Assembly (NCBI GenBank): GCA_021776825.1 | Contig: JAJFFG010000079.1 | Span: forward strand, 1-35,932 | Direction: 5' to 3' | Origin: Planctomycetota bacterium | GTDB taxonomy: Bacteria; Planctomycetota; JAJSAM01; JAJVHW01 | Length of the DNA stretch: 35,932 nt | Shown here: in pieces, positions 9,366-17,405 of the stretch | Numbering within the stretch: position 1 is the stretch's first letter | Layout of the letters: each line of letters opens with the position of its first letter | The notes under the pieces: generated by a model | Told to the model about the DNA's origin: nothing | Databases searched by the model: none | What the model saw: the letters and a program-made list of their open reading frames with translations, nothing else | Made by a program: the position numbers and the translations under genes

Positions 9366-9754
9366 GGCGCACCGTCGCCGGAGGTCGTGTCGATGATGCC
9401 GAGCTGCTTGCCAAACACGGCGAGCACCGCGTTCACGGCATCGAGTCGGAGCGTCGGCTTGTCTCGCTCGAGCTCGGAGACCAGCCGCACGCCCACGCCC
9501 GCCAGCTCCGCGAGCTCGCGTTGGGTCAGTCCGTTCACTCGCCGTCGCGCCCGAACGAAGGCGCCCATCGTCGGCGCCGCGGCGAGGGCAAGTGCTCGGT
9601 CGAGCACCTCGATCGTGGCTGGTGCCGGCTTCGCGCGCCCGCTCTCGATGCGCGCGAGATGGCCAGAACTGATGGACGCTCGTCTCGCGAGCTCGGCTCG
9701 CGTCCATCCCAACAGGGCCCGGTGTCGTCGGATCTCCTCAGCGCGCACCTTCAT
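9362..9754 (-). CDS. hipB: HipB-like regulator with two HTH_XRE domains
   Basis: 130 aa from ATG 9754, which has AGGA five bases upstream. A GTG at 9784 would add ten residues without a ribosome binding site. Two helix-turn-helix units are visible in tandem. Residues about 5-55 contain WTRAELARRASISSGHLARI; residues about 65-125 contain LTQRELAELAGVGVRLVSEL followed by the LDAVNAVLAVFGKQLGI tail typical of HipB. The second unit is the HipB proper; the first is an extra XRE domain. It is the first gene of the operon and should repress it by binding the palindromes at 9759-9913, one of which covers its own ribosome binding site. Confidence 0.8.
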   Translation of the reverse strand: MKVRAEEIRRHRALLGWTRAELARRASISSGHLARIESGRAKPAPATIEVLDRALALAAAPTMGAFVRARRRVNGLTQRELAELAGVGVRLVSELERDKPTLRLDAVNAVLAVFGKQLGIIDTTSGDGAP

Positions 9755-9758
9755 CTGT

Positions 9759-9770
9759 TCCTGATCGGGA
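9759..9770. promoter_or_regulatory. Candidate HipB operator O1
   Basis: TCCTGATCGGGA, one mismatch from the palindrome TCCCGATCGGGA found at 9902-9913. On the minus strand it covers the AGGA ribosome binding site of hipB, so bound repressor could block transcription or translation start. Confidence 0.5.
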
Positions 9771-9830
9771 TCATGTGTGGTCACTCCCGGGTAGCGTACC
9801 CCCTCCTTCGCCGTGAATCAATCGAAGTGA

Positions 9831-9842
9831 TCCCGATCGGGG
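9831..9842. promoter_or_regulatory. Candidate HipB operator O2
   Basis: TCCCGATCGGGG, one mismatch from a perfect palindrome. It lies 77 bases upstream of the hipB start, in the space shared with the divergent ppx gene. With its flanks it reads GATCCCGATCGGGG, matching the other two sites in the GATCCCGATC core. Confidence 0.55.
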
Positions 9843-9901
9843 TAAATCCGACCCTCACCGGCCGTCTTGCGACCCGTGGACGGGTCGATGTCGACAGAAG
9901 A

Positions 9902-9913
9902 TCCCGATCGGGA
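9902..9913. promoter_or_regulatory. Candidate HipB operator O3
   Basis: TCCCGATCGGGA is a perfect 12-base palindrome, followed by an unusually AT-rich ATATC. Centre-to-centre distance to O2 is 71 bases and O2 to O1 is 72, close to seven helical turns, which would suit looping between bound dimers. Confidence 0.55.
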
Positions 9914-10015
9914 ATATCTCGCGTGAATCCTCGCGACGCTTCCGCTCGTCGAAGTTGGGACTGCGCGGAGGGGGCGGTCACGCCCGCCGTCGCGCCCCGC
10001 AGGCAGAATGGGTGG

Positions 10016-11548
10016 GTGACGGTCTGGGCAGAACGCAGTGGTGAGGACGTCGAGGGGCGGACGGTGGCGGCTGTGGACCTGGGGTCCAACAGCTTCCACA
10101 TGGTCGTCGCGCGCTGGACGGGCGGGGCGTTCCACGTCGTGGACCGCCTGCGTGAGCGCGTGCGCCTCGCGGAGGGGCTCGATCGCAAACGTCGGTTGTC
10201 GGACGAAGTCAGCGAACGCGCGATCGCGTGCCTCGAGCAGTTCGGGCAGCGGCTGAGCGAGATGAAGCCGCAGAACGTGCGCGTGGTCGGAACGAACACA
10301 CTCCGGCAACTCCGGGACGACGACGGGTTCCTCGCCCGCGCGGAAGCGGCGCTCGGCCACGAGATCGACGTCGTCGCGGGCCTCGAGGAGGCACGCCTCA
10401 TCTATATGGGCGTCGCCCACGACGTCGCGCTGGAGGCCAGTGAGCGGCCCGCCCGGCGGCTCGTGCTCGACATCGGGGGCGGGAGCACGGAGTCGATCCT
10501 GGGAGCGGGCCTCGAGATCTTGGAGTCGGACAGTCTGTACATGGGCTGCGTGACCTACTCGCAGCGCTACTTCGAGGGGGGGCGACTCTCGAAGCGACGC
10601 ATGGAGCGAGCGCGGCTCGCTGCGGCGCTGGAACTCGATCCCATCCGGCGACGCTATCGCGGCGTCGGATGGGAGGAGGCGATCGGTTGCTCGGGGACGA
10701 TCCAGGCGATCGGCCGGATTCACGAAGCGTGCGGCTGGAGCAGTGAGCGCGTCACGGCGAAGGGGCTCCGGAAGTTACGCCGTCTCCTTCAGGGCGCGGA
10801 GCACGTCGATCGGCTGGACGTGCCGGGTCTCTCCGAAGACCGTGCCCCGGTCATCGCCGGTGGCGTGGCGATCCTGCAGGCGTTGTTCGATGCGTTGAAG
10901 CTCGACGAACTGCAGACGAGTGAGAGCGCTCTCCGTGAGGGCGTGCTGCACGACCTGCTCGGACGTATCCGCGACGAGGACCAGCGCGACGCGACCATCC
11001 GACGGCTTCAGGAGCGGTACGAGGTCGATGTCGATCACGCCGCGCGCGTCGAGCGCTTGGCGTTGACGTGCCTCGGGCACGTGGCCGCCGACTGGGGACT
11101 CGGCCGGCCGACCTGCGAGCAGCTCCTCGCCTGGGCGGCGCGGGTACACGAGATCGGTCTCTCGGTGGCCCGTCCCGGGTATCAGCGCCACGGCGCGTAT
11201 CTCGTCGCGAACTCGAACCTGCCCGGGTTCTCGCGCGAGGACCAGCGCATGCTGGCGTCGATCGTGCGCGGTCATCGCCGCCGTGTGCGGGACGAGTACT
11301 TCGCCGAGCTCACCCCGGAGCGGAGCCGCGAGGCCCGGCGCCTCTGCGTTCTGCTCCGTCTCGCCCGCCGATTGAACCGGAGCCGTTCGCCGACGACCGA
11401 CATCGCCTGCACGTTCGAGTCGGGCCCCGACTCGATCACGCTGCGCTTCGACGAGGGCTGGCTCGACGAGCACTCGCTGACTCGTGCGGACCTCGAGGAC
11501 GAAGCGAACCGCGTCGCCGACGCCGGCATCGAACTCGTGATCGCGTAG
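10016..11548 (+). CDS. ppx: Exopolyphosphatase / pppGpp phosphohydrolase (Ppx/GppA family)
   Basis: 510 aa from GTG 10016, close to the usual ~500 aa of Ppx/GppA; the ribosome binding site is poor and the exact start is uncertain. The ASKHA ATPase-type fold shows DLGSNSFHMVV (about 21-31), the RVVGTNTLRQ strand, GLEEARLIYMG with the catalytic-type Glu, and the phosphate-binding LDIGGGSTE. The C-terminal third is a helical HD-like domain (HAARVERLALTCL, VHEIG). The enzyme removes terminal phosphates from polyphosphate and, in some members, converts pppGpp to ppGpp. It faces ppk1 tail to tail with a 21-base gap, so the synthetic and degradative enzymes of polyphosphate sit together but are transcribed separately. 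Confidence 0.9.
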   Translation: MTVWAERSGEDVEGRTVAAVDLGSNSFHMVVARWTGGAFHVVDRLRERVRLAEGLDRKRRLSDEVSERAIACLEQFGQRLSEMKPQNVRVVGTNTLRQLRDDDGFLARAEAALGHEIDVVAGLEEARLIYMGVAHDVALEASERPARRLVLDIGGGSTESILGAGLEILESDSLYMGCVTYSQRYFEGGRLSKRRMERARLAAALELDPIRRRYRGVGWEEAIGCSGTIQAIGRIHEACGWSSERVTAKGLRKLRRLLQGAEHVDRLDVPGLSEDRAPVIAGGVAILQALFDALKLDELQTSESALREGVLHDLLGRIRDEDQRDATIRRLQERYEVDVDHAARVERLALTCLGHVAADWGLGRPTCEQLLAWAARVHEIGLSVARPGYQRHGAYLVANSNLPGFSREDQRMLASIVRGHRRRVRDEYFAELTPERSREARRLCVLLRLARRLNRSRSPTTDIACTFESGPDSITLRFDEGWLDEHSLTRADLEDEANRVADAGIELVIA

Positions 11549-11561
11549 CGCCCTGGTGAAC

Positions 11562-11577
11562 GTTCCGGGCTAGGAAC
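11562..11577. terminator. Short hairpin between ppx and ppk stops
   Basis: GTTCC (11562-11566) pairs with GGAAC (11573-11577) around a six-base loop that contains the ppk stop codon. It is the only candidate 3' structure in a 21-base gap; with five pairs and no T-run it is weak. Confidence 0.25.
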
Positions 11578-13762
11578 TCAGCCGGTCGAGGAGCTCCGTC
11601 TGGGCCGATGCCGCGAGCGAACTCCCGGGCTTCGCACGGGCGTAGCTCCCGTCGGAGCGGAGGTTCCACGCCTGCACGTTGTCGTCCAGGTACGGCTGCA
11701 ACCCCTCGGCGATGACGCGGTCCTTCAGGCGCGAATCTTCGATCGGGAACGCCGTCTCCACCCGCCGGTGCAGGTTGCGCGACATCCAGTCGGCGCTCGA
11801 CCCGTAGACGAGCTTCTGACCGCCCGCCTCGAAGTAGTACAGGCGCGTGTGCTCGAGGAAGCGTCCGACGATCGAGCGGACCCGGATGTTCTCGGAGAGC
11901 CCCGCGACGCCCGGGCGGAGGCAGCAGATGCCGCGCACGATGAGGTCCACCTGCACGCCGGCCTTCGACGCCGCGTAGAGCGCGTCGATGATGCCGCGCT
12001 CGCTGAGCGAATTCATCTTGGCGACGATGCGCGCGGGGCGACCGGCTCGGGCGGCCTTCGCCTCCGCACCGATCAGCTTGATCAGGGTTCGATAGAGCGT
12101 GAACGGAGCCTGGAGCAGCTTGCGCAGCTTGACGGCCTTGCCCAGTCCGGTCAGCTCCATGAACAGCGCGTGCACGTCCTCGCCGACGAGCGGGTTGGCG
12201 GTCATCAGGCCGTAGTCCGTGTACGCGCGGACCGTACCCGTGTGGTAGTTGCCGGTGCCGAGATGCACGTAGCGCCGGATGCGCTTGCCCTCGCGCCGCA
12301 CCACCATCAGCATCTTGGCGTGGGTCTTGTACCCGACGATGCCGTACACGACGTTCGCACCGACCTCCTCGAGCCGCGTGGCGAGATGGATGTTTGCGGC
12401 CTCGTCGAAGCGCGCGCGCAGCTCGACGAGCGCCGTGACCTCCTTGCCGCGGCGTGCCGCGTCGATGAGCGTCTCGACGAGCGGCGAGTTGCTCGCGGTG
12501 CGATACAGCGTTTGCTTGATCGCGAGCACGTCGGGGTCGTCGGCCGCCTCGCGCAAGAGCTCGAGCACCGGGCCGAACGACTCGAACGGATGGTGCAGGA
12601 GCAGATCGCCACGACGCAGCACGGAGAAGACGCTCTTCCCTGCGAGCGCGCGCTTGGGCAGTCCGGGGACGAACGGCGTGAACTTGAGGTCGGGTCGATC
12701 GACCATCCCGTAGACGGCGGCGAGCCGGTGCAGGTTGACGGGTCCGTTGACCTTGTAGAGGTCCGGGCGCTCGAGTTGCGTCTGCTGCAGCAGGAACTCG
12801 ACGATCTCCCGGGGGCAGGTGTCGGCGACCTCGAGCCGGACGGCGGCGCCGTACCGACGCCGCGGCAGCTCGCCCTTCAGCGCGTGAAGCAGGTTCTCGA
12901 CCTCCTCCTCGTCGACCCAGAGGTCGCTGTTGCGCGTGACGCGGAACTGGTAGCAGCCGGTCACCGTCATGCCGGGGAAGAGCTCGCCGACGTGGGCGTG
13001 GACGATCGAGCGCAGCATGACGAAGTCGGCGCGCGAATTGGATCGGCCCGGCAGCGCGATCAATCGTGGCAACGTGCGGGGCACCTGCACGACGGCCAGC
13101 CCGGACTCACGGCCGAAGGCGTCCGTCCCCTCCAGCGACACGATCAGGCTGAGGCTCTTGTTCAGCACCTTCGGGAAGGGGTGTGCGGGGTCGAGCCCGA
13201 TCGGCGTCAGGACCGGCTCGATCTGCTGCTTGAAGAAGCGCCGCGTGAACGCCTGCGCGCGCTTGTTCCACTCCTGGCGTCGCACGACGCGGATCCCCGA
13301 CGCCTGCAGCTCCGGCAGGATCGTCCGGTTCAGCAATCGGTACTGATCGCGTACCAGCGAGTGCGCGATGTCGGAGATGCGCGCCAGGGCGTCGTGCGGT
13401 GAGAGCCCGTCGAAGCCCGGCTTGGCGACGCCGAAGTCGAGCTGCTGCTTCAGGCCGGCGACGCGGATCTCGAAGAACTCGTCCAGGTTCGTGCTGCAGA
13501 TGGTGAGAAACCGCAGCCTCTCCAGGAGAGGCAGCGTGTCGTCGGCCGCCTGCTCGAGCACACGGCGGTTGAACGCCAGCATGCTCAGTTCACGATTGAT
13601 GTACGAGCCCGTGCTCGGATCTGGCTTCGGCCTCGGCGTGCGAGGCGACTGGGCCGGTGGCGGCGTGGCGACCTCGCTCGGTGCGTCAGCGGGACTGGTG
13701 GACTCGGCCGGGTTCTTCACGAGTTCGATTGTGAGAGCCCGATGCGGTGGAAGCAGCGTCAA
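11570..13762 (-). CDS. ppk1: Polyphosphate kinase 1
   Basis: 730 aa from a TTG; a GTG at 13720 is an alternative and no ribosome binding site settles it. Residues 1-50 are a Pro/Ala-rich extension. The Ppk1 domains follow in order: N-domain from YINRELSMLAFNRRVLEQA with STNLDEFFEIRV, the middle or head domain (to about 330), and two PLD-like C-domains. His481 in GYKTHAKM is the autophosphorylated His equivalent to E. coli His435, and His638 in FLEHTRLYYF corresponds to His592. YVHLGTGNYH is also present. The enzyme reversibly moves the ATP gamma-phosphate onto polyphosphate. All catalytic landmarks are intact. Confidence 0.95.
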   Translation of the reverse strand: MTLLPPHRALTIELVKNPAESTSPADAPSEVATPPPAQSPRTPRPKPDPSTGSYINRELSMLAFNRRVLEQAADDTLPLLERLRFLTICSTNLDEFFEIRVAGLKQQLDFGVAKPGFDGLSPHDALARISDIAHSLVRDQYRLLNRTILPELQASGIRVVRRQEWNKRAQAFTRRFFKQQIEPVLTPIGLDPAHPFPKVLNKSLSLIVSLEGTDAFGRESGLAVVQVPRTLPRLIALPGRSNSRADFVMLRSIVHAHVGELFPGMTVTGCYQFRVTRNSDLWVDEEEVENLLHALKGELPRRRYGAAVRLEVADTCPREIVEFLLQQTQLERPDLYKVNGPVNLHRLAAVYGMVDRPDLKFTPFVPGLPKRALAGKSVFSVLRRGDLLLHHPFESFGPVLELLREAADDPDVLAIKQTLYRTASNSPLVETLIDAARRGKEVTALVELRARFDEAANIHLATRLEEVGANVVYGIVGYKTHAKMLMVVRREGKRIRRYVHLGTGNYHTGTVRAYTDYGLMTANPLVGEDVHALFMELTGLGKAVKLRKLLQAPFTLYRTLIKLIGAEAKAARAGRPARIVAKMNSLSERGIIDALYAASKAGVQVDLIVRGICCLRPGVAGLSENIRVRSIVGRFLEHTRLYYFEAGGQKLVYGSSADWMSRNLHRRVETAFPIEDSRLKDRVIAEGLQPYLDDNVQAWNLRSDGSYARAKPGSSLAASAQTELLDRLSS

Positions 13763-13795
13763 TCCCGTTCCCGACGACCGGTCCGCGCGCTCGAC

Positions 13796-15991
13796 TCAGC
13801 GGTTGCGACGTCGCAGGCGCGCCTCCGCGCGGGTCTCGCCAGTCTCGTGGAGGAGGAGCCGTTCGAGAACCATGGGCTCGAATCCGTCCGCCGCGATGCG
13901 CAGGTTGTAGGTGCCGGCATGCGGAGCGCGTACGCGGAGCGCGGACATCTCGCCGCCCGAGTACGCCTCGCCGACCCGACCCTCGCCCCCGACCTCCTGG
14001 AGCACGATGTCGAGGCCGGCGGTCGCGACGACCGAGCCGTCCACGTCGTCCACGAGCGACACGTAGAGCGTGAGCGCGTGTGAGATCCGCACCTCGATCT
14101 CCGCTCCCCCGGCGCGGACTCCCGTGGCGATCGCCTCGTCCGCCGCGGCCCAGCCGCTCACGTCACTCGGCGCGTTCGCCTCGACCGTGTGCTCCTCCGG
14201 TCCGAGCGCCGGGACGACGAACCGCCCCTCGTCGTCGGCTTGGAGCTCCCGCACGACCTGATCGAGGAGCGTGCTGGTGACCGTGATGTGAGCGCCGCCC
14301 ACGGGCTTTCCGTCTGCTCCGACCACCTGGCCGCGGAGCTCCTCCCCGGTTGCGACCGCCACGTCACCGACGTTCGTGGTGTCGTCCGTCGTCTCTGGAA
14401 CGGTCACGACTCGGTGGACGTGCGCGTCCGGCTGAACGTGGAACTCGACGCCCGCGCGCGGGACTCCGCCGACGCGAAACGTGCCGTCGCGCGCGGTCCA
14501 CACCCCACCGGGGTGCCGCCGCGGCTGAACGAGCACGTCGGACACCGGTTCGCCCGCCTCATCCACGATGCGTCCTGTGACGGTGATGGAGGTGCGCAGC
14601 ACGATCGTCAGACCGCTCTCCGGCGCGCCGCCCGCAGGAACGGACGTGACCCCGTCGACCAGTCCCACCTTGGCGGCACGCAGCGTCCCGGGCTCGTCGA
14701 GCAGACTCACGGGAACGCCCTTGAAGACGAAGCGCCCGTCGGTGCCGGAGCGGAGCGATCCGAACATCTCGAGCCCGTGATCCGGCATCCGCAACGCCAG
14801 CATCACGGCGGCGTCGGGCACGGGGCGATCGGCGTCGTCGAGCGCCCGGCCGCTCAGGCTGATCGTCTCCTCGAGCTCCAGAATCACGACGGGGGAGTCG
14901 GCGGTCACCTTGACCATGGCTGAGGCCGCGCCGCTCTCCCCATCCAGTGCGCGCGCTCGCACCCACTCGTCGGCGGGGGCCTCGACGACGGCCACACCGT
15001 GACTGTCCGTCGCGACCCGCCCGATCTCCCGCCAGCGCGGCGGGGAGTGCTTCGGACCGTCCGAGTCGAAGACCTCCACGCGGACGTCGACACCGCCGCG
15101 CCGGAGATCGTCGGCGTCCACGACCTCGACGCGTACCGGATGGGTCACGACCTCCGCGGCCTCGTCCTCCGGAGCCGCGGGAGCGGCGGGCTCGGCCGCA
15201 GCCACGTCCTCCGACTCGTTCCCGACGGCCACCGCCGCACTCGGAGGCGTCACGCGCTCGCGCGTCGTCCGGCCCGGCTGCGGGGCGTCTCCTCGCGCCG
15301 CCGCGGGCTCGTGCGGGGCGGCGGGGACCGCGTTGGTCGACGGCGCCATCGCCTCGATCACGAACGCGACACCGATGGCGCCGAGCCCGGCCGCCATCAG
15401 AGCGAGCGCCGCGATCCGGACGCCGAGCCCCCAACGGGGCGCGGGCGTGAAGAGGAGGGGAGCCAGCGCAGCGCGCCAGCGGCCGCGGTCGCCGTCGTGC
15501 GTGGCGTCGAGTTGCTCGCGCAGCTTCGCGTGGGCGCGGTGGAGCCGCGTCCGTACGGTCGAGGCCGGGATGTCGAGGCGGCTGGCAATCTCGGCGGGGG
15601 CGAGCCCTTCGAAGTGACGAAGGAGGACGACGTCGCGATGCGGCTCGTCGAGCGTCATCACGGCGTTCATCACCTTGCGGTGCGCGTCGGCGCGAGCGGC
15701 GATCTCGGCGGGCGAGAGCGGCTGCTCGCTCCGCGGTGCCAACTCTTCACGTCGCGCACGGCGGGTCTCCGAACGGTGGCGGTCCTTCAGCCGGCTGCGC
15801 AGCACCGTGCCCAGCCAGCCGCGCAGTCCCTCGCGATGGGCCGGCGGCCGCGCCAGCGCCGTGGCCCAGGTGTCCTGCTCGAGATCGTCGGCCACGTTCT
15901 CGTCGCGAACCAGGCGGCGCACGAGGGACCGCACCCAGGCGCGATGGCCGAGGAGCTCTTCGGGAGTGACGGGCAGTGTGTGGGAGGTCAT
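13796..15991 (-). CDS. ECF-type sigma factor fused to a transmembrane segment and carboxypeptidase-regulatory-like domains
   Basis: 731 aa from ATG 15991. Residues about 15-75 match sigma region 2 (HRAWVRSLVRRLVRDENVAD, DDLEQDTW). Residues about 105-160 match region 4 (LDEPHRDVVLLRHFEGL, then the HTH AEIASRLDIPASTVRTRLHRA). A single hydrophobic helix lies at about 190-215. A Pro/Ala/Glu linker is followed by several carboxypeptidase-D-regulatory-like beta units, for example ISLSGRALDDADRPVPDA, ITVTGRIVDEAGEPVSDV and LRGQVVGADGKPVGGAHI. The topology implied is a cytoplasmic sigma domain tethered to the membrane with a periplasmic sensor, to be freed by proteolysis or to act while tethered; that mode is inference. 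No separate anti-sigma gene is seen. It is the last gene of an operon and its ATG overlaps the upstream 53-codon ORF (ATGA). Confidence 0.88.
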   Translation of the reverse strand: MTSHTLPVTPEELLGHRAWVRSLVRRLVRDENVADDLEQDTWATALARPPAHREGLRGWLGTVLRSRLKDRHRSETRRARREELAPRSEQPLSPAEIAARADAHRKVMNAVMTLDEPHRDVVLLRHFEGLAPAEIASRLDIPASTVRTRLHRAHAKLREQLDATHDGDRGRWRAALAPLLFTPAPRWGLGVRIAALALMAAGLGAIGVAFVIEAMAPSTNAVPAAPHEPAAARGDAPQPGRTTRERVTPPSAAVAVGNESEDVAAAEPAAPAAPEDEAAEVVTHPVRVEVVDADDLRRGGVDVRVEVFDSDGPKHSPPRWREIGRVATDSHGVAVVEAPADEWVRARALDGESGAASAMVKVTADSPVVILELEETISLSGRALDDADRPVPDAAVMLALRMPDHGLEMFGSLRSGTDGRFVFKGVPVSLLDEPGTLRAAKVGLVDGVTSVPAGGAPESGLTIVLRTSITVTGRIVDEAGEPVSDVLVQPRRHPGGVWTARDGTFRVGGVPRAGVEFHVQPDAHVHRVVTVPETTDDTTNVGDVAVATGEELRGQVVGADGKPVGGAHITVTSTLLDQVVRELQADDEGRFVVPALGPEEHTVEANAPSDVSGWAAADEAIATGVRAGGAEIEVRISHALTLYVSLVDDVDGSVVATAGLDIVLQEVGGEGRVGEAYSGGEMSALRVRAPHAGTYNLRIAADGFEPMVLERLLLHETGETRAEARLRRRNR

Positions 15992-16149
15992 GTTGAGAGA
16001 GGAACGCCGCCCGCGGCCAGCGCGTCCCAGGCGATTTCGTCCGACAGCGCTGGCTCCCACAGCGCGGTCTCCCACTGTGCCGTCTCCCGCAGCGCCGTCT
16101 CCCGCAGCGCGGCGTCACCCCACCGACGGGCGACGCGGGCAGAACTCAC
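15988..16149 (-). CDS. Overlooked 53-aa repeat protein coupled on both sides
   Basis: The frame opens at GTG 16149, which overlaps the TGA of the methyltransferase gene (GTGA), and closes with a TGA at 15988-15990 that overlaps the sigma ATG (ATGA). It fills the gap exactly. The product starts VSSARVARRWGD and contains four pentapeptide units, RETAL-RETAQ-WETAL-WEPAL, then SDEIAWDALAAGG. These units are the translation of the 15-base repeat at 16053-16112, whose period is a multiple of three and whose changes keep the E-(T/P)-A core. Together these make a real small gene likely. It could be an amphipathic helix that binds the sigma fusion, but that is only a guess from position. Confidence 0.5.
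   Translation of the reverse strand: MSSARVARRWGDAALRETALRETAQWETALWEPALSDEIAWDALAAGGVPLST
16053..16112. repeat. Four tandem copies of a 15-base unit
   Basis: Consecutive units on the plus strand are GCTCCCACAGCGCGG, TCTCCCACTGTGCCG, TCTCCCGCAGCGCCG and TCTCCCGCAGCGCGG. Read on the minus strand in the small ORF they encode RETAL-type pentapeptides. Confidence 0.85.
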
Positions 16150-17090
16150 CGCGGCTGTGCGGTGGCGAGGGTGACGGTCGCCCCGGTGGTGACGTCCACC
16201 AACGGTAGGTCCCGAATGACGGCGACGTCCTCGGCCGCCGACGCGTAGGTCAGTCGGCCCTCCGGGTCGCGTCCCTGCCGCACGCGCGAGGAGACGAAGC
16301 CCTCAGCAGCAGTGAGGGCCGTCATCCCGCCCAGGCGCTCTTCGCGGACGAAGAACGCGTTGATGCCCTGACGATTCGTGCCCACGAACGCGTAGCCCGA
16401 TCGGCTCGCGAGGTGACAGAACGCCGAGAGCGATGCGCCCCAGTAGAGGTGCGAGTGGTGCGTGCGTCCGAAGTGGAACTCCGGGTCGTACGGGACCGAG
16501 ACCGGCGCGTCGGGACCGAAGCGGCTGTTGAACTCCACGACGACGATGACCGGCTGGACGGAGTCGACGGCTTCCCAAACCCAGTAGTCGTTGCCGTCGA
16601 TGTCGATGCTCAGCAGCCCGATCGGACCCTCGAAGTGGTGCTCACGGAGGACACCGTTCACGTTGTCGCGATCGATCATGCGGCAGGCCACGCTCAGATC
16701 GTGCTGCCACAGGAGTCGCGAGCCGGTGAGCCGGTCCAGATGACGCTGCTCGCTGTCGACGATCAGCCCACGCCAGTCTTCCCGCTCGAGCAGGTAGCGC
16801 GTGTTGGCCTCGTGGTAATCCTCGACGCCGATCTCCACGAAACTCCGCTCGGCGTCGGTGATCGCGGTGCGCGCGATCAGATACTGGATGATCCCGTCCT
16901 CGCCGAACTGCGAGTGGACCGAGAACTCCGCATCCCGGAGGTTCGGGAGCACGCCGCTCTCACGAACTCGTTGGCGGAGCCGCTCCGCGGTCAGGTGCTG
17001 CAGGCGGTGCACCTCGCGCTCCATCGCCGTCATCCGGCCGGGCAGCGTCAGCAGACGTCGCCAGCCCTCGCGCGGTCGCCCCAGCGGCAC
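16146..17090 (-). CDS. FkbM-like / class I methyltransferase-type protein
   Basis: 314 aa from GTG 17090, chosen because GGGAGG stands about eight bases upstream; the longer frame to 17267 is low-complexity. After a charged N-terminal helix the core has FSVHSQFGEDGIIQYLI (56-72), SFVEIGVEDYHEANTRYLL (83-101) with an acidic SAM-binding-type strand, WRGLIVD, and LLSIDIDGNDYWVWEAV (159-175). The latter is followed by VIVVEFNSRFG. This pattern is shared with FkbM-like proteins found in polysaccharide and secondary-metabolite loci. The substrate is unknown, and methyl transfer itself is inferred from the fold. It is the first gene of the three-gene unit ending in the sigma fusion, coupled through GTGA. 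Confidence 0.6.
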   Translation of the reverse strand: MPLGRPREGWRRLLTLPGRMTAMEREVHRLQHLTAERLRQRVRESGVLPNLRDAEFSVHSQFGEDGIIQYLIARTAITDAERSFVEIGVEDYHEANTRYLLEREDWRGLIVDSEQRHLDRLTGSRLLWQHDLSVACRMIDRDNVNGVLREHHFEGPIGLLSIDIDGNDYWVWEAVDSVQPVIVVVEFNSRFGPDAPVSVPYDPEFHFGRTHHSHLYWGASLSAFCHLASRSGYAFVGTNRQGINAFFVREERLGGMTALTAAEGFVSSRVRQGRDPEGRLTYASAAEDVAVIRDLPLVDVTTGATVTLATAQPR

Positions 17091-17173
17091 AGTTCCACCC
17101 TCCCGAACGCGCGGAAGTCTACACCGGCGCCGAGTGACCGGGGTGCTCGCGGGCATCGTGGTCCCGCGGCCGC

Positions 17174-17229
17174 ACCGTCGTGCAGCCACCGTCGCGCAGC
17201 CACCGTCGCGCGAACGCCGTCGCGCGAAT
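17174..17229. repeat. Four tandem copies of a 14-base unit
   Basis: Units ACCGTCGTGCAGCC, ACCGTCGCGCAGCC, ACCGTCGCGCGAAC and GCCGTCGCGCGAAT follow each other in the divergent intergenic region between the methyltransferase and the membrane protein genes. The period (14) is not a multiple of three and fits no supported gene, so a regulatory binding array or simple slippage are the options. Confidence 0.7.
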
Positions 17230-17405
17230 ACCGAGGCGCCCCGACCGAGAATGAGAGGTCGCAACAAGACGGGAACGGCGCTCGGGGCTCAGGCGTCCCT
17301 CTGTACGGCGGCGACGCGCTGGCCCGTGTGCGTCACTGAGTTCGAACGTGACGCAGATCGAGACGGCGGGTTCGCAGCACGGAGATCGCAGATGAAGGAC
17401 GTACG

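Noticed and set aside
11768..13402. 544-codon plus frame inside ppk1
   Set aside because: Antisense shadow; ppk1 on the opposite strand has all catalytic motifs.
16053..17229. Tandem repeats as a CRISPR array
   Set aside because: Units are 14-15 bases, contiguous, and have no unique spacers; one set is coding.
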